Assembly (NCBI GenBank): GCA_021158595.1
Contig: JAGGUF010000077.1
Coordinates: 1 to 6,550 of the forward strand
From: a bacterium
GTDB taxonomy: Bacteria; Patescibacteriota; Minisyncoccia; Minisyncoccales; GCA-002788555
Reading direction: 5' to 3'
Length of the DNA: 6,550 nt
Positions 1 to 5,200 of the stretch are shown piece after piece. The translations under genes and the position numbers were made by a program. Under the pieces are notes generated by a model. It made no database searches. It was not told the DNA's origin and saw only the letters and a list, made by a program, of their open reading frames with translations. Numbering within the stretch: position 1 is the stretch's first letter; each line of letters begins with the position of its first letter.

Positions 1-96
1 ACTTCTTACTTCTTACTTCTTACTTCTTACTTCTTACTTCTTACTTCTTACTTCTTACTTCTTACTTCTTACTTCTTACTTCTTACTTCTTACTTC
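1..96. repeat. Heptanucleotide tandem repeat, unit ACTTCTT
   Basis: Thirteen perfect head-to-tail copies of the 7-bp unit ACTTCTT (1-91) are followed by a partial copy that runs into the sequence CACCCCTTAGGTGGGGG. The array begins at the window edge, so its true length is unknown. It is noncoding and lies about 125 bp upstream of the first gene. The 28 bp at its right end and beyond (92-119) recur exactly at 6445-6472 and, inverted, at 6126-6153, which ties this array to the repeat system at the other end of the window. Perfect short-unit arrays tend to change copy number by slippage; whether this one does is unknown. Confidence 0.95.
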
Positions 97-123
97 ACCC
101 CTTAGGTGGGGGAGGGATTCCTG

Positions 124-151
124 CTTCACGCTTCACGCTTCACGCTTCACG
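124..151. repeat. Heptanucleotide tandem repeat, unit CTTCACG
   Basis: Four perfect copies of the 7-bp unit CTTCACG. This is the more GC-rich of two heptamer flavours in the window and shares the core CTTC with the ACTTCTT array just upstream. Related copies occur at 1404-1439 and inside both arms of the long inverted repeat at the right end. Confidence 0.92.
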
Positions 152-167
152 CGGAGGAATGGGGATT

Positions 168-195
168 TTGCTTTGACTTTAATTTTTTGTATAAT
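168..195 (+). promoter_or_regulatory. Probable sigma-70-type promoter of the first gene
   Basis: A perfect TATAAT -10 hexamer lies at 190-195, 27 bp before the ATG at 223, in an AT-rich stretch directly after the repeats. The best-spaced -35 candidate is weak (TTGCTT, 168-173, 16-bp spacer). A better hexamer, TTGACT at 173-178, is only 11 bp from the -10 and is too close for a normal promoter. A transcript starting near 202 would have a leader of about 20 nt. The AAGAAGG at 201-207 is too far from the ATG to be a good ribosome binding site. Confidence 0.5.
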
Positions 196-222
196 AAATG
201 AAGAAGGTTAGAAAATAAGTCT

Positions 223-726
223 ATGACTGAAGAGGAGTTGGAAAAAAGATATCAATCCCTTCCTCCTGAATTAAAAGAGGCTCTTTCTGATAAGAAGTTA
301 TCAGAGAAGGTTGATTTAATTGGAAAAGAATTCAAGATTTCTGAAGAAGCAATAGAAGAATTAGCCGCCATTTCTGGAGAAGTATTTTTAGGAATTCTAC
401 CTCTGTCGAATTTAGCAAGGGAATTAAAAGAAAAATTAAATATCAGTGAAAATGAAAGCCAGGCCCTTGCTGAAAAACTAAATTCTGAAATTTTTTACAA
501 ATACAAAGACCAACTATCTTCCCTTCAAAAATTTCCCTCTTCTTCTCAAATAAAAGAAGAGGGTCCGATAAAAACTTCAGAAGATAAAAAGGTTATAGAA
601 GAAAGGGAAGAGTTGCTTCGAAAGAAAAGAGAAAATGATCCTTACCGGGAACCAATTGATGATGAAGAAGAAACAGAATCTCCCTTTACCATCAAAGAAG
701 AAGGAAGGATAAAAAAGATATTGTAG
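223..726 (+). CDS. Uncharacterised acidic helical protein upstream of PrgI
   Basis: A 167-residue protein with no signal peptide or membrane segment, so probably cytoplasmic. Residues 1-100 read as a compact all-helical domain: a SLPPELKEAL motif (12-21), a helix over 25-35, a hydrophobic segment GEVFLGILPL (52-61) and a final helix with the pattern ALAEKLNSEIF (81-91). I recall similar N-terminal domains (LPPEL, LGILP, N-EIF patterns) in hypothetical proteins of Patescibacteria, but can assign no function. Residues 102-167 are low-complexity, charged and probably disordered, with DDEEETES at 146-153 and a basic end. The ATG at 223 is the only good start and follows a probable promoter. The stop is 10 bp before the PrgI gene, so the two are probably cotranscribed. 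A secretion-associated adaptor role is only a guess from position. Confidence 0.88.
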   Translation: MTEEELEKRYQSLPPELKEALSDKKLSEKVDLIGKEFKISEEAIEELAAISGEVFLGILPLSNLARELKEKLNISENESQALAEKLNSEIFYKYKDQLSSLQKFPSSSQIKEEGPIKTSEDKKVIEEREELLRKKRENDPYREPIDDEEETESPFTIKEEGRIKKIL

Positions 727-736
727 GTAACCTCCT

Positions 737-1141
737 ATGCAGTATCAAATTCCTCAATTTATTGAATCAGAAACAAAAATTGTAGGACCGCTGTCTGGAA
801 TGCAGTTTGGACTTATTGGCGGAGCAGGAGCAGTAATAGTGATTTTGTATTTTACTACCAAAAGCATCCTTCTTACCCTATTGGCAGTTATTGTTATTGG
901 CGTTCCGGCCTTGGCTTTGGCTTTTGTAAAATACAATGGCGAAAAATTGCCCTCGGTTATTGCCCATGCCCTTAGTTATTTTCAAAAACCTAAAATATAT
1001 ACCTGGCAAAAAACAGGAGAAGGAAAAATTAGTCTAAAAGAAATTGAGAGAGTAGTAATGAAGAAAGAAAAAGTAGTAAAAAGAAAGGGAGAGAGCAAAC
1101 TCCGAAAATTAGCCTGGGAACTGCAAACAGGAAGAAGATAA
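737..1141 (+). CDS. PrgI family membrane protein of a type IV secretion-like system
   Basis: A 134-residue protein. The N-terminus MQYQIPQFIESETKIVGPLS, followed by GMQFGLIGG, has the look of PrgI-family proteins (Pfam PrgI), which in Patescibacteria and Firmicutes are encoded just before TraC/VirB4-type ATPases. Two closely spaced hydrophobic helices are visible at about residues 22-40 and 43-63. These suggest an inner-membrane hairpin, with a conserved-looking LPSVIAHALSYFQKPKIYTWQK segment after them, quoted here only as residues 71-92 by type. The C-terminus (100-134) is strongly basic and may face the cytoplasm. By analogy with VirB3-like partners of VirB4 ATPases it may anchor the motor to the membrane; this is inference. 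The gene starts 10 bp after the upstream stop. No Shine-Dalgarno site is visible; the bases before the ATG are instead AACCTCCT, which resembles the anti-Shine-Dalgarno sequence. A minus-strand reading frame overlaps but is a shadow. Confidence 0.92.
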   Translation: MQYQIPQFIESETKIVGPLSGMQFGLIGGAGAVIVILYFTTKSILLTLLAVIVIGVPALALAFVKYNGEKLPSVIAHALSYFQKPKIYTWQKTGEGKISLKEIERVVMKKEKVVKRKGESKLRKLAWELQTGRR

Positions 1142-1183
1142 GCGGGAAAAGGGGAGGAGAAAATTAATCCCTCCCCCACCTAT

Positions 1184-1214
1184 ATCCTCCCCCTCCCAGA
1201 GGGAGGGGGAGGAT
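1184..1214. repeat. REP-like palindrome, copy 1
   Basis: A perfect 14-bp inverted repeat ATCCTCCCCCTCCC with loop AGA. An outer pair CTCCCCC (1171-1177) and GGGGGAG (1216-1222) can extend the hairpin. The 30 bp 1168-1197 are identical to 2134-2163. No T-tract follows, so it is not a standard terminator. Confidence 0.93.
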
Positions 1215-1235
1215 TGGGGGAGAATCTCCACCTCT

Positions 1236-1262
1236 ATCCTCCCCTTAGAAAAAGGAGAGGAT
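1236..1262. repeat. REP-like palindrome, copy 2 (imperfect)
   Basis: An 11-bp inverted repeat ATCCTCCCCTT / AAGGAGAGGAT with one mismatch and a 5-nt loop AGAAA. It is shorter than the other copies and probably a decayed family member. Confidence 0.8.
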
Positions 1263-1276
1263 TACCTCCCCTCAAT

Positions 1277-1309
1277 ATCCTCCCCCTTCCCAAAGGGAGG
1301 GAGGAGGAT
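1277..1309. repeat. REP-like palindrome, copy 3 (imperfect)
   Basis: A 15-bp arm ATCCTCCCCCTTCCC pairs with GGGAGGGAGGAGGAT across loop AAA, with two mismatches. The right flank AAAGGTGGGG is the partly conserved flank seen beside other copies. Confidence 0.85.
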
Positions 1310-1323
1310 AAAGGTGGGGCTCT

Positions 1324-1395
1324 TTCCCCCAATCCTCCCCCTTCCCTTTGGGAAGGGGGAGGACTAAGGTGGGGGATAGGAATTTTCTTCCTTCC
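1324..1395. repeat. 72-bp dispersed repeat containing REP-like palindrome copy 4
   Basis: This segment is present in inverted orientation at 6176-6247 with a single mismatch (C1364 against A6207). It includes a perfect 14-bp palindrome TCCTCCCCCTTCCC with loop TTT (1333-1363). The flanks CTAAGGTGGGGGATAGG and AATTTTCTTCCTTCC are not palindromic, so the match is not just a by-product of the hairpin. The two copies flank the TraC-like and ATPase genes. Confidence 0.92.
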
Positions 1396-1403
1396 TGCTC
1401 CCC

Positions 1404-1439
1404 GTTCCACGCTTCACGCTTCACGCCTTACGCTTTGAG
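1404..1439. repeat. Degenerate heptamer array, CTTCACG type
   Basis: Five 7-bp units in phase from 1405: TTCCACG, CTTCACG, CTTCACG, CCTTACG and CTTTGAG. The two central units are identical to the unit at 124-151 and the outer ones have drifted. Confidence 0.85.
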
Positions 1440-1450
1440 TTTTGTTTCAG

Positions 1451-1526
1451 ATTTCGCCACAGCCCCACTTTTGGAACAAAAGTGGGGCTGGGTGACCCAG
1501 TCCCTTGCAAAGGTTGTGGTCGAAAT
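1451..1526 (+). other. Predicted multi-stem nucleic acid structure
   Basis: An outer helix pairs ATTTCGCCACA (1451-1461) with TGTGG (1515-1519) plus CGAAAT (1521-1526), interrupted only by a bulged T at 1520. Inside it are three hairpins: a perfect 11-bp stem GCCCCACTTTT / AAAAGTGGGGC (1462-1472 with 1478-1488, loop GGAAC), TGGG-TGA-CCCA (1489-1499) and CCTT-GCA-AAGG (1503-1513). Together they form a closed four-way junction ending about 36 bp before the ATG at 1563. Its sequence is unlike the CCTCCCCC palindromes around it. It does not fit a tRNA: stem and loop lengths are wrong and there is no T-loop. It could be a structured leader, a small RNA or a single-strand recombination site. The pairing was worked out by eye and no known family was recognised. 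Confidence 0.5.
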
Positions 1527-1551
1527 TCGAGATTCGAATTTATTTGAGTTT

Positions 1552-1557
1552 TATAAT
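1552..1557 (+). promoter_or_regulatory. -10-like box directly before the TraC-like gene
   Basis: A perfect TATAAT ends 5 bp before the ATG at 1563. Transcription normally starts about 6-8 nt past the -10 box, so a transcript from here would begin at or beside the start codon and be leaderless. No convincing -35 lies 16-18 bp upstream; that position overlaps the small inverted repeat AAATTCGA-GAT-TCGAATTT (1523-1541), which could be a regulator site. The box may be chance in an AT-rich stretch. Confidence 0.35.
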
Positions 1558-1562
1558 TAACT

Positions 1563-2129
1563 ATGCCTTCCACCCAACAATTCTTGCCTGTAAAAGAAAT
1601 AAAAGAAGGAATTATCATTCTTAAGAATGGACAGTGGAGATCAATATTAATGGCTTCATCTATAAATTTTGGTCTTCTTTCTAAAGAGGAGCAAGAGGCT
1701 ATTATCTACCAATATCAGAACTTTTTGAATTCTCTTGACTTCACCATTCAGATTTTGGTTCAATCCAGAAAACTAAATATTACTGGCTATTTAAAAAAAT
1801 TAAAGGAAATGGAAGAAAAACAAGACTTAGAACTTTTACGCATCCAAGCCATTGAATATCGAGAATTTATCAAAAGTTTGACAGAAATGACCAATCTGAT
1901 GACAAAAAACTTTTATGTGATTATTCCCTTTTATCCTCCCAGTTCAAAAGAATTTTCTCGATGGAAGAACCAATTTGAACAAAGAAAGGAATATGTAATG
2001 GCAGGTCTACGCCGGGTAGGAATTAATTCAGTCCCTTTGGGAAATGAGGAGATAATAGAACTTTTATGGAGTTTTTATAATCCCACTGCCGCGGAAAAAG
2101 GAGAAATCCCCCCATTCCCAGAAATATAA
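1563..2129 (+). CDS. TraC-like domain protein (VirB4/TraC N-terminal-type domain)
   Basis: A 188-residue soluble protein without signal peptide or membrane helices. The opening TQQFLPVKEIKEGIIILKNG (4-23) leads into WRSILMASSINFGLLSKEEQ and then YQNFLNSLDFTIQILVQSRKL (51-71). This matches the pattern I know from the TraC-like domain proteins that precede TraC/VirB4-type ATPases in Patescibacteria. A charged helix spans about 73-105, a strand NFYVIIPFYPP lies at 116-126, and a conserved-looking LLWSFYNP (168-175) sits near the end. It has no Walker motifs, so it is not an ATPase itself; it resembles the N-terminal region of VirB4/TraC proteins encoded as a separate chain. It probably works with the ATPase encoded 115 bp downstream. 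The start is the first ATG after the intergenic repeats, and no Shine-Dalgarno site is visible. The protein is full length in appearance. Confidence 0.87.
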   Translation: MPSTQQFLPVKEIKEGIIILKNGQWRSILMASSINFGLLSKEEQEAIIYQYQNFLNSLDFTIQILVQSRKLNITGYLKKLKEMEEKQDLELLRIQAIEYREFIKSLTEMTNLMTKNFYVIIPFYPPSSKEFSRWKNQFEQRKEYVMAGLRRVGINSVPLGNEEIIELLWSFYNPTAAEKGEIPPFPEI

Positions 2130-2149
2130 ATCTTCCCTCCCCCACCTAT

Positions 2150-2180
2150 ATCCTCCCCCTCCCTCTGGGAGGGGGAGGAT
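2150..2180. repeat. REP-like palindrome, copy 5
   Basis: A perfect 14-bp inverted repeat ATCCTCCCCCTCCC with loop TCT. Its 30-bp left side (2134-2163) is identical to copy 1 at 1168-1197, yet the loop is the reverse complement of that copy's AGA. A run of eight G follows at 2187-2194. Confidence 0.93.
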
Positions 2181-2207
2181 TAAGGAGGGGGGGGAATCAA
2201 ACCTCAT

Positions 2208-2235
2208 ACTTCTTACTTCACAATTCCTACTTCAC
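2208..2235. repeat. Heptamer array, ACTTC type
   Basis: Four 7-bp units in phase: ACTTCTT, ACTTCAC, AATTCCT and ACTTCAC. It ends 9 bp before the ATPase start codon. Confidence 0.85.
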
Positions 2236-2244
2236 CCTTAACCT

Positions 2245-5200
2245 ATGTTTTTCAAAAGAAAACCAAAAAAAGAAACAAAAAAAGAGATTATTATAGAGAG
2301 AGAACTAAAGGCCATTGATATAAAGGATATTATTGCTCCAGCGGCTTTAGAGATAAAACAAAACTACATCAAGGTAGGAGAGAAGTTTGTCTGCACCTAT
2401 TTTGTTCTTACCTATCCCAGTTCAGTAACCACCAACTGGCTCTCTCCTATTATCAATTTTGACAGGGTTTTTGATATCTCAATGTTTATCTATCCTATAG
2501 ACTCAGGACAGGTTCTAAAGCAACTTCAAAAAAAGATAACCGAGGTGGAAGCCCTAATTAATGAACGCCAACAAAAAGGGTTGGTTCGAGATCCAGAACT
2601 GGAAGCGGCTTATCGGAATATTGAAGAACTTCGAGACAAACTCATTCAGGTCCAAGAGAAGATGTTTAAATTTGGTCTTTATTTCACTATCTATGCCGAC
2701 AAAGAGGAAGACATTAAAAAGATAGAAAAAGAAATTCGCCAGATTCTGGAATCTCAACTTATTTATATCAAGCCTGCCCTCTTTCGCCAGAAAGAGGGCC
2801 TCAACTCAGCCTGTCCTCTAATGCTTGATGAATTAAAGGTTTCTACCTCAATGAATACAGGTCCCTTGTCAGCCAGTTTCCCTTTTGTTTCCTTCGAACT
2901 TACCTCAGACAAAGGAATCCTTTATGGAATAAACCGGCATAATAATTCTTTAATTATTTTTGACCGATTCTCTTTAGAGAATGGAAATGTGGTTATTTTT
3001 GCTAAAAGCGGAAGCGGGAAATCAATAAGAGGAGAAGAACCTGTTCTTGTTAAGAAAAATAACAAGATTCAATTGACAAAAATTGGCCCTCTTGTAGAAA
3101 ATTTAATTAAAAAACAGGGAATTGACTTTTATGATGAAGAACTTGAAGGAAAAACATTTCCTGGAATTTCTGTTTGGACATTTGATAAAAATCTTAAAGG
3201 AAAATGGGGAGAGGTTAAAATCGCTGCTCGAAAAAAGGCACCAAAAGAATTCTATAAATTCAAGACCCAAAGTGGAAGAGAAATTACTACTACCGGGGAT
3301 CACAATATGCTAATTCTAAAAGAAGGGAAGGTGATGGCAGTGAAGAGTTCTGAGGTTAAAAAGGGAGAATATATTCCTTTACCACGATTTCTGCCTCAAG
3401 CAGAAAACAAGACAGAGAACTTAGACCTCTTTCATCTCCTACGAAACTCAGAAAATATTTATGTAAAAGGTGCCAAAGAGATAATCAATGACAATTATCA
3501 AACATTAAAAACAAAGGAAGTTAATCCAAAATATGATAAATATCTCTATAGATATCGAAGGGGGGTTTTAATTCCCATTAAATATCTCTGGCAGATACAG
3601 AGAAAATTAAAACTAAACCTCAAAGAAAAACTGTCTTCCCTTTCCCTTACATCTCATACTGGTAGAGGAGAACTACCGGTTATTTTTCCATTATCTAAAG
3701 AGTTTCTAAAAATTTTGGGCTATATAATAAGCGAGGGAACCATTGGCAAAAATTTCATAAAAATTTCTAATAAAGATAAGGAGATTATACAAGATATAAG
3801 ATATTGCCTCTCAAAAATTAATGTTTTGCATTTCAAAACCAAAAGCGGAGTTGATATTAGAAGCGCTGTCTTTGTTGAAATAGTAAAAAAGTTAGGAGTT
3901 CGACAAAGATCCAGTAAAAAAATTATTCCTAAAATTGCCTTTAACCTACCTTCTAAAAAAATAGGTTATCTTCTTAGTGCCTATTTTGAGGGTGAGGGAG
4001 GGATAGAAAATTCAACCTCAATCACGGCTCTGTCTAAATCTAAAAGGTTAATTTCTGAAATTACCTATCTTTTATACAACCTAAAAATTACTGGAAGAAT
4101 TTCAAAGGTAAAGAAAAAAGCCGCAAACTGTAATTGGAAACGAAAGAGAACCTATTGGAAGATTTCGATTTCAGGACAAGAAAACCTGAGAAAATTTGCA
4201 GAGAATATTAACTTTGTCTCTCGAAAAAAAAGAAAGAGTTTGGAAAAAATCCTCAAACGAAAAGGCAATACCAATGTTGATATCATTCCAGGAGTGGATG
4301 GAATCTTAAAAGAGATCTCTCAACTTTTACCTTCTGGAAACAGGAGTTGGAATTATAACTTTTCTTCAATAAAAAATGGAGCCTTTAATCCTTCAAGGGA
4401 AACCCTCAGGCAGATCATAAAAGAAATTGAAGAAAGGGTTCAACATTTTAAAGACTTAGAACCTCGACTCAAAATTTTAAGTGAACTTCCTGAATTAGAC
4501 TTAATTATTAACTCAGGAAAAAACGACAGGAATCTGAATAGAATTCTATGGAAAGAACTTGACAGGAGTTGGTCACTAATGAAAAATCAACAAATCCAAC
4601 CGCAATCAATGAATGTATTTAAAGCCGTGAAGGCTCTTGGAGGACCAATTTATTCTTTGGAAGAAGTTAAAGAATGCTTACATTCTGGATTTAAAGAGAT
4701 GGATCTGCCAATAAAATACTACGATCGATCGTTGCAATCGGCATTGATTGATCGCCCTCAAAGCAACACTCGATATACAATGATTCAGAAGGCGGCAAGA
4801 TTTATCTGGGAAAATTACCAAAGACTCTTAAATGAAAACATTTTTAAGGTTGAAGAAAAATTAAATCAATTAAAACTCTTGGCAAATTCTGATCTCTTCT
4901 GGGATCCGATTGTAGAGATTAAAAGGATTCGAAACAAAAAAGAAGAATATGTTTATGATTTGACTGTTGACAATGAGGTCTTCTTAGCAGGAGAGGGAGG
5001 GATGTTTGTTCATAATTCATATTTCCAGAAGTTAGAGATTTTAAGATATCTTACCCAAGGAGCGGATGTAATTGTCATTGATCCTGAAAATGAGTATAAG
5101 TATCTTGCCCAAACAGTGGGAGGAGCAAACTTTAATATCTCGCTGACCTCTGCCCATCACATCAATCCTTTTGATCTCCCGCCTGTCCCTGAAGGAGAAT

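Larger units (their letters stand above)
1142..1562. other. Repeat-filled intergenic region between PrgI and the TraC-like gene
   Basis: There is no credible gene in these 421 bp; the short open frames are translations of the repeats. From left to right it holds four GC-rich palindromes (1184-1363), a degenerate heptamer array (1404-1439), a predicted multi-stem structure (1451-1526) and an AT-rich end with a -10-like box. The blocks are listed separately. The base composition (long runs of C then G) differs sharply from the AT-rich genes on either side. Confidence 0.9.
2130..2244. other. Short repeat-filled gap before the ATPase gene
   Basis: The 115 bp between the TraC-like and ATPase genes hold one palindrome and one heptamer array and nothing else recognised. 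There is no ribosome binding site before the ATG at 2245 (preceding bases CCCTTAACCT) and no clear promoter, so the ATPase gene may depend on read-through across the hairpin. Confidence 0.8.

Noticed and set aside
1..151. CRISPR array
   Set aside because: The repeat unit is only 7 bp and contiguous, with no spacers.
173..195. TTGACT and TATAAT as a -35/-10 pair
   Set aside because: The spacer is 11 bp, well below the 16-18 bp needed. Only the -10 box was kept, with a weaker -35 candidate.
1184..1214. Rho-independent terminator after the PrgI gene
   Set aside because: The stem is strong but is followed by TGGGGGAG rather than a T-tract; the same holds for the other copies.
1451..1526. tRNA gene
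   Set aside because: It has a cloverleaf-like outline, but the closing stem is 11 bp with a bulge, inner loops are 3-5 nt instead of 7, and there is no T-loop consensus or CCA.
1214..1560. Two small plus-strand open frames in the gap before the TraC-like gene
   Set aside because: They translate the palindromes and heptamers (PPPSLWEGGG-type peptides), overlap each other and do not resemble any protein family.
3103..3313. Open frames on both strands inside the intein-coding part of the ATPase
   Set aside because: The long frame is a continuous, motif-bearing protein here; the others are shadows.
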